A DNA stretch of 64,000 nucleotides from Bacillota bacterium (GTDB lineage Bacteria; Bacillota; UBA4882; UBA8346): assembly GCA_023392595.1 (NCBI GenBank), contig JAEVYU010000050.1, positions 1-64,000 of the forward strand, written 5' to 3'. The notes beneath the pieces are model-generated. The model was given only the letters and a program-made list of their open reading frames with translations. It did not search any database and was not told the DNA's origin. The translations under genes and the position numbers were made by a program. This document shows positions 7,437 to 16,268 of this stretch, piece after piece; the first letter of the stretch is position 1, and every line of letters begins with the position of its first letter.

Positions 7437-8216
7437 GTGTCTTTTATCGAAAACATTAAGCCCAAAGGAAATAAGAACTTAAGCGAAATGGACCCGGGTG
7501 TCAAAGGGATACTGGTTATCCTATTAACATTTATTCTGTTTTGGAGTAAAATGCCGCTCAGTCTGGCGGTTATTTTGCTATATATCCTCCTGGTAACCGT
7601 TTTTTCAGGACTTTCTTTCCGGATTCTTTTGCGTAATCTGCTTTATTTATCCGTTGCCTTGCTTGTCCCCTATCTGTTCGGACTAATCTTTTCGATCTGC
7701 GGCGCGCTGTTTAATCCGGGAGGCTTTTCGTTTGGGAGTATTAATTTTCCGGCGATTGCCTTGAAATTTGGCCGTTTGATTTTATTGGGGCATATCGCTG
7801 GAATCTATATGTATACCACACCTTTTGGACGGATCGTCGGAATGTTGAACCGCTTGCTTGCACCGTTACAAAGGTGCGGGGCGCCGGTACGAGACTCCTT
7901 AAAGATTTTGATCTGTATCCGGACGGAACTTCCGGGCGCCATCAAGCGCGGCCGCGACACAGTCGCCCGGTGGCGCGACCCGGCCGGAACGGTAAAACGC
8001 CGGAGCCTGAAGAATGTAATTGAAGGGATGGCTAATGTTATTGTCTCGCAAATTCTGCAATCATTTCAAGAGATTGAACGGATTCAAAGGTTAGTTGATG
8101 AAACGGATTGCGCGGATTTGGATGCTTTCCGGTTTAAAGTATCCCAATCCGATAGGATCGCCATCATCAGTCTGCTCCTCCTTGGCGGGGCGGTTTTATG
8201 GATGGAACGAAGTTGA
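7437..8216 (+). CDS. fmnA: EcfT-type transmembrane protein (FmnA-like)
   Basis: A 259-residue protein with five or six hydrophobic segments between residues 25 and 140 and at the C-terminus. It has the cytoplasmic coupling region typical of EcfT energy-coupling-factor transmembrane proteins (R-C-G-A-P-V-R-D-S-L-K-I, then R-G-R-D-T-V-A-R-W-R). In Listeria EET loci the matching protein FmnA is proposed to help export flavin to the cell surface for attachment to PplA. The GTG start is supported by an AGAGG just upstream. It follows eetB directly. No ECF ATPase genes are present in the window, so these must be encoded elsewhere. Confidence 0.82.
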   Translation: MSFIENIKPKGNKNLSEMDPGVKGILVILLTFILFWSKMPLSLAVILLYILLVTVFSGLSFRILLRNLLYLSVALLVPYLFGLIFSICGALFNPGGFSFGSINFPAIALKFGRLILLGHIAGIYMYTTPFGRIVGMLNRLLAPLQRCGAPVRDSLKILICIRTELPGAIKRGRDTVARWRDPAGTVKRRSLKNVIEGMANVIVSQILQSFQEIERIQRLVDETDCADLDAFRFKVSQSDRIAIISLLLLGGAVLWMERS

Positions 8217-8298
8217 ATTATAAACTATACCAATAAAAAACAATCTTGGTAATATCATCCAACATTCACAGACCTTTTATGTATCAATCAGCATTCCA

Positions 8299-8349
8299 TT
8301 GACTTAAATATGGGTCCATATTATAATAAAATTGTGATATTTTTCACGA
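8299..8349 (+). promoter_or_regulatory. ndh2 promoter with Rex-like operator
   Basis: TTGACT (8299-8304), 17 bases and TATAAT (8322-8327) form a strong sigma-A promoter. TTGTGATATTTTTCACGA (8332-8349) overlaps the expected transcription start. It agrees with the Rex consensus TTGTGAA-N4-TTCACAA at 12 of 14 fixed positions. It also resembles a CRP/FNR half-palindrome. The placement would let a repressor block initiation of the EET operon. Confidence 0.68.
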
Positions 8350-8420
8350 ACAATATGCTGCTCTCAGCGGCAAAACGGCGGTTTTTCGATACTAAAGTTT
8401 CGAAAGGAATGATCAGAAAA

Positions 8421-10406
8421 ATGAATCGAATCGTTATCATTGGCGGGGGTTACGCAGGCGTGCTTACGGCAAAGAAGCTTGCCAAGAAATTTAAGAAGGA
8501 CGCCGCTACCTCGGTCACCCTTATCGATAAAAATCCGTTTCATACGATGCTTACGGAGTTGCATGAGGTCGCCGCGGGAAGAGTCGAAGAGGACAGCATC
8601 AGGATAAGTTTTAAAAAGGTCTTTGCGGGCCGAAAGGTACAATTCGTCCAGGACTTTGTCGAGTCCGTCGATTTCACCCAAAAAGCCGTCCTCGGAAGGA
8701 ACGGGTCTTATGAATACGACTATCTGGTGATGGCGGCAGGTTCGCGCCCGACTTATTTCGGCATCCCGGGGGCGGAGGATCATTCTCTATCCTTGTGGTC
8801 TTACGAAGACGCCATCAGGCTCAGGGAGCACATCCTGGAACGTTTCAGGCAGGCTGCTTCGGAAACCGACGGGCTTGAAAGACGCAGGTTGCTTACATTC
8901 CATGTGGTCGGCGCAGGTTTGACCGGTGTTGAAATGGTGGGCGAGCTTGCCGAATACGTGCCGATATTGTGCGACAGGTTCGAGATAGACCGGAAAGAGG
9001 TATCTCTATTCAATGTAGACTTACTTTCCCGCGCCGTACCCAGCCTTCCGGAAAAGCTTTCTGCGAAAATACAGCGCCGCCTGGAGAAGATGGGTGTGAG
9101 CATGCTGCTTAACACCAGAGTTGCCGAGATCGGCCAGGATTACATCGACCTGAGTTGCAAAGAAAAGGTAAGCCGGCATGCTACCGGTACCGTGATCTGG
9201 GTGGGCGGCATCGAATGCGCTTGTGTGACTTTCAAGGCCGGAGAGGCTGCGTCTTGCGACCGCCGGGGCCGGTTGAATACGGACAAATACCTCAGGTGTG
9301 TCGGCGACGAAAGCTTTTATGTTGCCGGAGACAACCTGAATTGCATTCCCGAGGGCCAGTCCGAACCGGTGCCGCAAATGGTGGAAAACTGTGAGCTAAG
9401 CGCCGATACCGTGGCCCATAATATCTATGCATCCATAACCGGCAAAGGCAAACTCGAAGAGTATATACCCAAGTTCCACGGGGTCATGGTCAGCCTCGGC
9501 GGGAGATACGCGGTCGCCAGGGTAGGCCTGCCCGGATTGATGATCAACCTTCCGTCTTTTTTGGCGATGTTTACCAAACACTTTATCAATATCCTGTATT
9601 TTGTCCAGGTACTCGGCTGGAACAAGGTATCCAGTTATCTGGGACACGAATTTTTCACCATCCGCAATAAACGGAGCTTTGTCGGAGGACATCTGAGCAA
9701 CCGCACGCCCAGTTTCCTTTTGGTTCCGCTCCGCCTTTGGTTGGGCGCAGCATGGCTGTTCGAAGGGATTATGAAAATAGTCGAGGGTTGGTTCGGAACC
9801 CCTAAGCTCAATGACTTTTTCGGCGGGGCAAATTCCTGGTATAATTCTTTGCTGGGAACCACCTCCGACGCCGTTTCCTCTGCGACCAATGCCGCCGCCT
9901 CGGCATCCGACGCGGTGACCGCCGCGACCGGAGCGGCATCCTCGGCGCCCGCTGCCGGGACAGTGATTTTGAACTGGGATATTTTCGGCATCTTCAGGAT
10001 GATATTCGTCAGCGGTAAGTCGCTGGCAAAGTCGACCATCGCCGATTACGCTTTTAAGGTGGACATTCCCGTTATGAACTGGTTTATCAACACATACATC
10101 TTGCCTTTTGACTGGCTCCAGCTTGCAATGCAGATAGCCATCGTCGCCGCCGAGATACTCATCGGGCTTGCGCTTATCGGGGGATTGTTCACCCCGCTGG
10201 TTGGCGCGCTATCGATAGCGCTGCTGTGCATGTTCATTACCTCCACGGGCCTATACCTGTCAACCTTCTGGATGCTAGTGGCGGCAGTAGCCATGCTCTG
10301 GGGCGCGGGTAGCATATTCGGCCTGGACTATTACACTACTCCGCTCCTGAAAAAAGGTTGGAAGCGGTTCGGTTGGGTAAGGCGGTTGTATATCTATCAT
10401 GACTGA
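8421..10406 (+). CDS. ndh2: Type II NADH dehydrogenase with DoxX-like membrane domain
   Basis: A 661-residue fusion. Residues 1-400 are a type II NADH:quinone oxidoreductase: IIGGGYAG (about 6-13, FAD), VVGAGLTGVE (about 160, NADH) and Y-V-A-G-D-N (about 301). Residues 430-660 form a membrane region with four or more helices resembling DoxX. An Ala/Ser/Thr-rich linker (about 473-515) interrupts it. This is the layout of the EET-specific Ndh2 of Listeria, which passes NADH electrons to a dedicated demethylmenaquinone pool. The start ATG 8421 lies 13 bases after AAAGGA and begins right at the nucleotide fold. The gene overlaps dmkB by 8 bases. Base composition from here to 15100 looks more GC-rich than the flanks. 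Confidence 0.93.
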   Translation: MNRIVIIGGGYAGVLTAKKLAKKFKKDAATSVTLIDKNPFHTMLTELHEVAAGRVEEDSIRISFKKVFAGRKVQFVQDFVESVDFTQKAVLGRNGSYEYDYLVMAAGSRPTYFGIPGAEDHSLSLWSYEDAIRLREHILERFRQAASETDGLERRRLLTFHVVGAGLTGVEMVGELAEYVPILCDRFEIDRKEVSLFNVDLLSRAVPSLPEKLSAKIQRRLEKMGVSMLLNTRVAEIGQDYIDLSCKEKVSRHATGTVIWVGGIECACVTFKAGEAASCDRRGRLNTDKYLRCVGDESFYVAGDNLNCIPEGQSEPVPQMVENCELSADTVAHNIYASITGKGKLEEYIPKFHGVMVSLGGRYAVARVGLPGLMINLPSFLAMFTKHFINILYFVQVLGWNKVSSYLGHEFFTIRNKRSFVGGHLSNRTPSFLLVPLRLWLGAAWLFEGIMKIVEGWFGTPKLNDFFGGANSWYNSLLGTTSDAVSSATNAAASASDAVTAATGAASSAPAAGTVILNWDIFGIFRMIFVSGKSLAKSTIADYAFKVDIPVMNWFINTYILPFDWLQLAMQIAIVAAEILIGLALIGGLFTPLVGALSIALLCMFITSTGLYLSTFWMLVAAVAMLWGAGSIFGLDYYTTPLLKKGWKRFGWVRRLYIYHD

Positions 10407-11394
10407 CAAATCGAATTTGGCATATATAAGCGAGCCCGGACCTTCCACGGACGGGCTTGAATACGACGAAGCCCTGCGTCTGACGGAGCTGGAGGTCAGA
10501 AAGCTTTTAAAAAATGCTCCGCCGCTCATCAGGGTCCAGACTTCGCATCTTGCCAGGGCAGCCGGGAAAGGTATAAGGGCGCGAGCTTTACTTGCCTGTT
10601 CCATAGGGGCTGACGGCCTGGTCAGGCAAGGCGCGGTCAATGCCGCGGCTGCCATTGAGTTGCTGCATCTGGCCACGCTCATTCATGACGACATCATCGA
10701 CGATGCCGATATGCGCCGGGGCATAGACGCCCTGCACGTGAAATTCGGCGAAAAGACGGCTATCCTCTGTGGAGACTATCTGTTCTGCCTTGCCTTTGAC
10801 CTTGCTTCGTCAATATCCCCCCGGGAATCGGACCGGGATAAGACAGACGGCGTTTTGCCCACATATCTAACGGAGATCTGCCTCGGCGAGATTAGAGAAT
10901 TAGGCAACACCGGAAATCTAGACCTTACTGAGCTTGAGTATTTCAAGATCATATCCGGGAAAACGGCGGCGTTGTTTCAGGCTTCCTTTCACGCAGGCTT
11001 TTTTTTATCCGACGAACCGCAGGAAGCCAAGGATTTGTATATCGAGACAGGCAAACAGATGGGAACACTTTTTCAGCTTGTCGACGACTGCCTGGACTTT
11101 GTATCTTCGAAAAAAAAGGCCAAGAAGCCCGTTCTTACCGATTACCGTCGCGGGGTCGTCACACTGCCCCTTATTTACGCGTTGCGAGCCGATAAAACTC
11201 TTCGTTTAAAAATAGAAAACGGTTTACCGGAGCGGGAGTTGAAGGCTGCCGTTATCGCTGCGGGCGGCCTTGAATATACTCGATCCAAGATCGGGGAACG
11301 CCGGGCGAAGGCGAAGAAACTCATATCCTCGCTGGGTTCCGAAAGCAAAAGGGCCAGGCTGGAGTTGTTGCTCGACAAGGCTGCCGCTCTTTAG
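10399..11394 (+). CDS. dmkB: Polyprenyl diphosphate synthase, DmkB
   Basis: A 331-residue trans-prenyltransferase that makes the isoprenoid tail for the EET-dedicated quinone. Both aspartate-rich motifs are visible: HDDIIDDADMRRG (about residues 97-108) and the second D-D-C-L-D-F (about residue 229). The upstream G-K-G-I-R-A-R segment matches the usual G-G-K-R-x-R-P substrate loop. It overlaps ndh2 by 8 bases and precedes the dmkA prenyltransferase, so tail synthesis and attachment are encoded together. The tail length cannot be read from sequence with confidence. Confidence 0.92.
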   Translation: MTDKSNLAYISEPGPSTDGLEYDEALRLTELEVRKLLKNAPPLIRVQTSHLARAAGKGIRARALLACSIGADGLVRQGAVNAAAAIELLHLATLIHDDIIDDADMRRGIDALHVKFGEKTAILCGDYLFCLAFDLASSISPRESDRDKTDGVLPTYLTEICLGEIRELGNTGNLDLTELEYFKIISGKTAALFQASFHAGFFLSDEPQEAKDLYIETGKQMGTLFQLVDDCLDFVSSKKKAKKPVLTDYRRGVVTLPLIYALRADKTLRLKIENGLPERELKAAVIAAGGLEYTRSKIGERRAKAKKLISSLGSESKRARLELLLDKAAAL

Positions 11395-11451
11395 AAACAC
11401 TAACACTGACGCTAACGTTAATGCTAACGTCTGCGAAAGGAAACGGTGCTA

Positions 11452-12414
11452 ATGGGTATTGAAACCAAAATAACAAGCATAGCCTCTCCGATGGGTATCG
11501 TTAAGAGGGCCCTGAGCTATGTCGAGATAAAAACCAAAATAGCAAGCGTGTTCCCGTTTCTGATGGGGCTTGCCTATCTCCATTCGTCCGGTTACGGGAT
11601 AGACCCCCTCAAAACAGGGGTGTTTTTCCTCGGCATGTTTTGCTTCGACCTCACCGCGACTACGGTAAATAATTATTATGATACGAAAAAAAATCATCAG
11701 ATGCTCCAGTTTGCCCGGCCCACGGCCATGGCGATACTGCTTACATTGTTTGCGGTAAGCGTCTTTCTCGGGTTGTTTCTCGTTTACCTGACCGATCCGG
11801 TAGTTTTGCTCCTGGGCGTCCTGTGTTTCTTTGCCGGTATCATCTATTCCTACGGCCCCGTCCCGATTTCCCACGGCCCATACGGCGAAATAGTTTCCGG
11901 TTGCTTTCACGGATTGTTGATACCGGCTATCCTGATGTATATCAATGTTCCCGAGGGCGGGCTCTTTTCGTATGTTCTTGACCACTGGAAGCTGTCCGTG
12001 ATTCTGAATATTAAGCCCCTCGCCGGGCTCCTGATGTTGTCCGTTGTCCCGGCCTTCCTTACCGCTAATATCATGCTGGCCAACAATATATGCGACGTTA
12101 AGCGCGATGTGGCGGTAAATAGGTATACGCTGGCCTTTTATCTGGGGAAAAAAGGTCTGTGGTTGTTCGCCGCACTGTATTATGGGGCATATCTGTCGGT
12201 GATCGCGATGGTGGCGGCGGGCTTCCTTTCGCCCCTCAGCCTGATACTGCTCATCACGCTGATCCCGGTACAGAAAAATATCAAGCTATTTTTTGAAAAA
12301 CAAATCAAGGAAGAGACTTTCATCGTCTCGATCAAAAACTTTCTGATCGTGATCATACCGCACGCCCTGCTGATTTTTCTGGGAAGCTTTCTGCCGGGAT
12401 GGGGCCCCCGATGA
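11452..12414 (+). CDS. dmkA: UbiA/MenA-type prenyltransferase, DmkA
   Basis: A 320-residue polytopic protein of the UbiA superfamily, which attaches the prenyl chain to dihydroxynaphthoate to form demethylmenaquinone. The two aspartate motifs are N-N-Y-Y-D-T-K-K-N (about residue 72) and N-N-I-C-D-V-K-R-D (about residue 210), with seven to nine hydrophobic helices around them. ATG 11452 follows AAAGGAA. A GTG at 11446 is an alternative. The stop overlaps the eetA start as ATGA. The gene lies in the EET operon, and the quinone is expected to be separate from the respiratory pool. Confidence 0.9.
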   Translation: MGIETKITSIASPMGIVKRALSYVEIKTKIASVFPFLMGLAYLHSSGYGIDPLKTGVFFLGMFCFDLTATTVNNYYDTKKNHQMLQFARPTAMAILLTLFAVSVFLGLFLVYLTDPVVLLLGVLCFFAGIIYSYGPVPISHGPYGEIVSGCFHGLLIPAILMYINVPEGGLFSYVLDHWKLSVILNIKPLAGLLMLSVVPAFLTANIMLANNICDVKRDVAVNRYTLAFYLGKKGLWLFAALYYGAYLSVIAMVAAGFLSPLSLILLITLIPVQKNIKLFFEKQIKEETFIVSIKNFLIVIIPHALLIFLGSFLPGWGPR

Positions 12415-12797
12415 AATCTATGAGAAAAGCGGATATCGTATTAATCGTGGTCCTTCTCCTTTCGGCTCCGGTATTTTTGTTTATCAACAGGCATTTTTCG
12501 GCGGAAAAAGGGGTATATGCCGAGATCTATCATGATTCCGTTCTGGTTTACAGGATAAAGCTTTCAACCGCCAAAGAGGGTTCGTTTTCCATACCTGGAG
12601 TGCCCAAGGTGGTTTTTCACCAATACGCCGACGGCAGTATCGCTTTTATCAAGTCCGACTGTCCCGACAAGATTTGTATCCGTTCGGGCAGACTAAAGAA
12701 TGACGGCCAGTTTGCCGCATGCCTTCCCAACAAGATAATGCTGAAGATCGTTTCGGAGGAGAAAGATCGCGAGGCTCCGGACATGATTATCGAATGA
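12411..12797 (+). CDS. eetA: NusG domain II membrane-anchored protein, EetA
   Basis: A 128-residue protein with an N-terminal membrane anchor (about residues 8-25) and an extracellular NusG domain II (PF07009). Hallmarks are the C-P-D-K-I-C motif (about residues 84-89) and the later C-L-P-N-K segment. In Listeria the equivalent EetA is required for, or linked to, extracellular electron transfer, though its chemistry is not defined. The cysteines could bind a cofactor or form a disulfide. The ATG overlaps the dmkA stop by four bases, indicating coupling. A 139-base gap separates it from pplA. Confidence 0.9.
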   Translation: MKSMRKADIVLIVVLLLSAPVFLFINRHFSAEKGVYAEIYHDSVLVYRIKLSTAKEGSFSIPGVPKVVFHQYADGSIAFIKSDCPDKICIRSGRLKNDGQFAACLPNKIMLKIVSEEKDREAPDMIIE

Positions 12798-12936
12798 GAG
12801 CCGGTGATATGGGACAGACGGAAACGGGATCTGGCGCGCGAGCGCGTACCAAAGGGCTTCTTCCGCATTGGCTGCGCTGTCCGGCTCCAATGAGGATTGA
12901 TCCGAATAAGACCAATTTAAAGGAGGTAAATTTTCA

Positions 12937-13923
12937 ATGAAAAAGTTAATTGCAGTAATGCTGGTGGTTTTACTCGTCTCCGCACTCTGCGGCGCGGCTA
13001 ATTCCGGAAAGGTGAAGACCGGCCTGGCGGTGATCACGGAGCTGAATAAGTCCATCGATGCCGGGGCCAAGCCGGGACTGGCTGAAATTGATTCAACGGT
13101 CGTCGCGGTGACGGTCGACGGCAACGGCAAGATAGTCAAGTGCGCTATCGATATGGTCCAGAGCAAGATAAACTTCGATGCGTCCGGTAAGCTTACCACT
13201 CCGAAGGATACCACGTTCCCGACCAAGAACGAGCTGGGCGAAAAATACGGAATGAAAAAGGCCTCTAAAATCGGCAAAGAATGGAAAGAACAAGCGGCGG
13301 CTCTTGCCAAATATGTGGAAGGAAAGACCATCAAAGAGATCAAGGGCATCGCCGTGGACCAAGGCAAGCATGCTACGGGATCCGACCTGAAATCCTCGGT
13401 GACCATTTCCATCGGCGGATATATTGAAGCGATCGAAAAAGCCGTCGCGAATGCACAGGCCCTTGGAGCGTCGTCTTCCGACACACTGGGCCTCGGGGTA
13501 GCCACCAATATGGCGCACTCTGTCAACGCCGGTGAAAAGCCGGGCCTTGCCGAAGGGTATTCCTACTATATAGCTATTACCAAAGATGCCAAAAACAAGA
13601 TAACCAGTTGTCTCATTGACGCCAGTCAGGGCCAAGTGAAATTCAACACGTCCGGCAAGATTACCACCGACCTTAAAGTTCGTGCAATGACCAAGAACGA
13701 GCTGGGCGAAAGATATGGAATGAAAAAAGTCTCTAAAATCGGAAAAGAATGGAACGAGCAGGCGGCGGCATTCGCCAAATATGTAACCGGCAAGACACCC
13801 GACCAGGTGGCCAATATTGCCGTGAACAAGGAAGGACACGCCACCGGGAGCGACCTTCTGGCGTCGGTGACCGTCGGCATCATGGACTTTAAAGCCGCCC
13901 TCGCTAAAGCAGCGGCAAACTGA
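12937..13923 (+). CDS. pplA: Double FMN-binding surface protein, PplA-like
   Basis: A 328-residue exported protein made of two homologous domains (about residues 23-170 and 190-326), each ending with A-T-G-S-D-L-x2-S-V-T followed by an amphipathic helix. The aligned S-V-T threonine is the best candidate for covalent FMN attachment by the ApbE-type enzyme encoded next. The signal sequence runs to about residue 22 with a cysteine in S-A-L-C-G, so lipidation is possible but the lipobox is imperfect. The start follows AAAGGAGG. The role inferred is the terminal carrier that passes electrons to outside acceptors. It is followed by a strong terminator. Confidence 0.88.
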   Translation: MKKLIAVMLVVLLVSALCGAANSGKVKTGLAVITELNKSIDAGAKPGLAEIDSTVVAVTVDGNGKIVKCAIDMVQSKINFDASGKLTTPKDTTFPTKNELGEKYGMKKASKIGKEWKEQAAALAKYVEGKTIKEIKGIAVDQGKHATGSDLKSSVTISIGGYIEAIEKAVANAQALGASSSDTLGLGVATNMAHSVNAGEKPGLAEGYSYYIAITKDAKNKITSCLIDASQGQVKFNTSGKITTDLKVRAMTKNELGERYGMKKVSKIGKEWNEQAAAFAKYVTGKTPDQVANIAVNKEGHATGSDLLASVTVGIMDFKAALAKAAAN

Positions 13924-13932
13924 TAGATTCTT

Positions 13933-13974
13933 GCTGCCTCGAGTCACAAAAGCAGATTGGAGGCAGCTTTTTTT
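13933..13974 (+). terminator. Intrinsic terminator after pplA
   Basis: GCTGCCTC (13933-13940) pairs perfectly with GAGGCAGC (13960-13967), followed by seven Ts. It ends the ndh2-pplA transcript, or lowers read-through into fmnB, whose start is only 45 bases further on. Confidence 0.9.
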
Positions 13975-14018
13975 ATAGCGGTATTTTGTTAATTCAGTGC
14001 CCAAAAGGAACATGGAAT

Positions 14019-15089
14019 ATGAAACGACTTATCATCATTTTGCTTGTTTTACTGCTGACGTCCGGATGCGGGAAAAAGGCAACGAGATATCAGGCGGAGT
14101 TTTTAGGGGTCTTCGATACCGTGACCACGATTGTGGGCTATTCGGAAAGCAAAGAGGAATTTACCGCCCTCGTCGGACGGATAAAGGACAAGCTCACGGA
14201 GTATCACCGGCTGTACGATATCTATCACAGCTACGAGGGCCTCAACAACATCAAAACCATCAACGACAACGCTGGCAAAACTCCGGTAAAGGTCGACAAG
14301 GAGCTTATCTCCCTGCTGCTTTCTGCCAAAGAAAAGTATTACATGACGAATGGTAAGACAAACATTGCTATGGGATCGGTGCTCAAGATATGGCATGATT
14401 ATAGGGAAAGAGGCATATCCGACCCGCTTGGCGCCGAATTACCTCCGAGGAAACTGCTTGAACAGGCCGCCCGGCATACCGATATCGAGGATATTATCAT
14501 CGACACCAAAGCCTCGACGGTATACCTTTCAGATCCCGAAATGCGCCTTGACGTAGGAGCGGTAGCCAAAGGCTATGCCACCGAGCGGACAGCCCGGTAT
14601 CTCGAAGGCGATGGCGTCTCTTCTCTTCTGCTCAGCGTAGGCGGCAATGTCCGGGCCATAGGCGGCAAGCCGGGCAAAAACGGTATGGAGCCCTGGAATA
14701 TTGGGATCAAAAACCCGGATAAGGAAAGCAAGGATACCGAGCTATGCAGCGTATTGATATCGGGATATTCCGTAGTGTCCAGCGGCTCCTATGAGCGGTA
14801 TTACACCGTGAACGGAACAAGGTACAACCATATCATCGATCCAAGTACCTTGAGCCCAGCGTCATTTTTTACGGGCGTTACCATCATATGCCGCGACTCC
14901 GGCCTTGCCGACGGATTGTCCACGGCCCTATTCATTATGCCTCTTGAAATGGGCAAGAAGTTCGTTGAAGGTCTTAACGGCGTCGAAGCCATGTGGGTGA
15001 CGGGCACCGGCGAGCTTATTTATTCCAAAGGGTTCAAGAGATTTCTGAAAGCCGACTCCGTCCTAAACCAGGTTAAGAGCGGTCAATAG
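14019..15089 (+). CDS. fmnB: FAD:protein FMN transferase lipoprotein (ApbE/FmnB)
   Basis: A 356-residue ApbE-family lipoprotein. The signal peptide ends in L-L-T-S-G-C, a clean lipobox. D-V-G-A-V-A-K-G-Y-A (about residue 177), G-G-N-V-R-A-I-G-G-K and the Y-N-H-I-I-D-P-S-T loop (about residues 268-276) plus D-G-L-S-T-A-L-F are the FAD- and Mg-binding signatures. It transfers FMN from FAD to a threonine of target proteins outside the membrane. PplA, encoded just before, is the obvious substrate. The start ATG 14019 lies after AAGGA, and the upstream part of the frame is non-coding. Its end overlaps the convergent SDR gene by 17 bases. Confidence 0.93.
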   Translation: MKRLIIILLVLLLTSGCGKKATRYQAEFLGVFDTVTTIVGYSESKEEFTALVGRIKDKLTEYHRLYDIYHSYEGLNNIKTINDNAGKTPVKVDKELISLLLSAKEKYYMTNGKTNIAMGSVLKIWHDYRERGISDPLGAELPPRKLLEQAARHTDIEDIIIDTKASTVYLSDPEMRLDVGAVAKGYATERTARYLEGDGVSSLLLSVGGNVRAIGGKPGKNGMEPWNIGIKNPDKESKDTELCSVLISGYSVVSSGSYERYYTVNGTRYNHIIDPSTLSPASFFTGVTIICRDSGLADGLSTALFIMPLEMGKKFVEGLNGVEAMWVTGTGELIYSKGFKRFLKADSVLNQVKSGQ

Positions 15090-15825
15090 AAAAAGCCGAA
15101 AAAGACTGGGTTACAGGCATCAGTTCCATCCGATTCACATTAACATGGGCGGGGAGGGTGGCACACCAGTGAATTGCATTGGCAATGTCGAATGCGGTAA
15201 GTGGTTGCATTCCCTCATATACCTTTTTTGCCTTCTCGGAATTTTTGAGGCGGACCAGGGAGAATTCGGTCTCTGCCATTCCCGGCTCGATGCAAGTAAC
15301 CCTGATTGCTGTTCCGAGCAAGTCGGCCTTCAGATTGAGAGAAAATTGATGAACGAAAGCTTTGGTTGCTCCGTAGACATTGCCCCCCGGATATGGGTAA
15401 GAACCTGCGACCGAACCAATATTGAAAATGTGCCCCCTATTTCGTTCCACCATTCCAGGGAGTAATGCGCGGGTGACAGTCACAAGTCCCCGGCAGTTTG
15501 TTTCAATCATTTGGTCCCAGTTGTCGAGGGATGTCTGATGCGCCGGCTCGATGCCAAGTGCGAGGCCTGCGTTGTTAATGAGTACATCGACGTCTTGAAA
15601 TGCCAAGGGAAGCTCTGTAACAACTTTTTCAACCGCAGACCGGTCACGCACATCAAGAGGGATTGCATGAACAGGGCTAGCCAATTGATTTGCCAAGTCA
15701 AAAAGTCGCTGTTCGCGACGGCCGATGATAATGAGATGAGCTCCATCTTGAGCGAAACGTTTGGCGCACGCTTCGCCAAATCCGGAAGTAGCGCCCGTGA
15801 TCAATACTGTTAATTTTTTTTCCAT
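15073..15825 (-). CDS. Short-chain dehydrogenase/reductase (YdfG-like)
   Basis: A 250-residue classical SDR. It has the cofactor loop T-G-A-T-S-G-F-G-E (about residues 10-18), N-N-A-G (about 88), an active-site Ser before Y-G-A-T-K (about 152-156) and the E-P-G-M-A-E-T-E-F loop. R-R-E-Q after the second strand suggests NADP(H). The closest named type is YdfG, NADP-dependent 3-hydroxy acid or serine dehydrogenase, but substrate cannot be assigned. ATG 15825 was chosen for its GAAGGGAG at 6 bases. It is on the opposite strand to the EET genes and probably unrelated to them. Confidence 0.88.
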   Translation of the reverse strand: MEKKLTVLITGATSGFGEACAKRFAQDGAHLIIIGRREQRLFDLANQLASPVHAIPLDVRDRSAVEKVVTELPLAFQDVDVLINNAGLALGIEPAHQTSLDNWDQMIETNCRGLVTVTRALLPGMVERNRGHIFNIGSVAGSYPYPGGNVYGATKAFVHQFSLNLKADLLGTAIRVTCIEPGMAETEFSLVRLKNSEKAKKVYEGMQPLTAFDIANAIHWCATLPAHVNVNRMELMPVTQSFSAFSIDRS

Positions 15826-16268
15826 GGATACTCCCTTCAGTACGTATTTCGTTGTGAGCAATGGACGATTTTTGTGCCCGTGAATCCTATATACAATTTT
15901 ATCCGGAGAAATTCCTTCCTTATCACTTCAATATTGTTTTGAAAATAGGGAGCAGGTTGCCGGAATATTTAACACCAAGCGATAGAATATTTTTTTACTC
16001 CACTTGGTACTTCCAAGGGCGCTTTTTAGTGCTTGTCCTATAGAGAATTCTTAGCGAAGACTAAAATTCTATGAAATTTGAAGGATTTTACTTCATTACC
16101 AAGAATTATAGCAAATATTCGATCCAGTCACCCCGATTGATGGAACAATTCCTCAAAGGTTTTGCCAACGGAAACTTTTTTCTAAAAGGTTCCCTTCGTC
16201 GTATTTATCTTGATGATTGATGGTTTTTCCAAAGGTAAAGCAAGAATTCGGTTTTTGTGAGCGGCAAA

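Noticed and set aside
8332..8349. CRP site
   Set aside because: It fits TGTGA-N6-TCACG but lies on the transcription start rather than upstream of the promoter, and Rex fits the regulated gene better. CRP/FNR remains a weaker alternative.
8364..8783. Minus-strand genes across the EET region
   Set aside because: Long antisense frames here and at 9021-10682, 12693-14013 arise from GC-rich codon usage of the real plus-strand genes.
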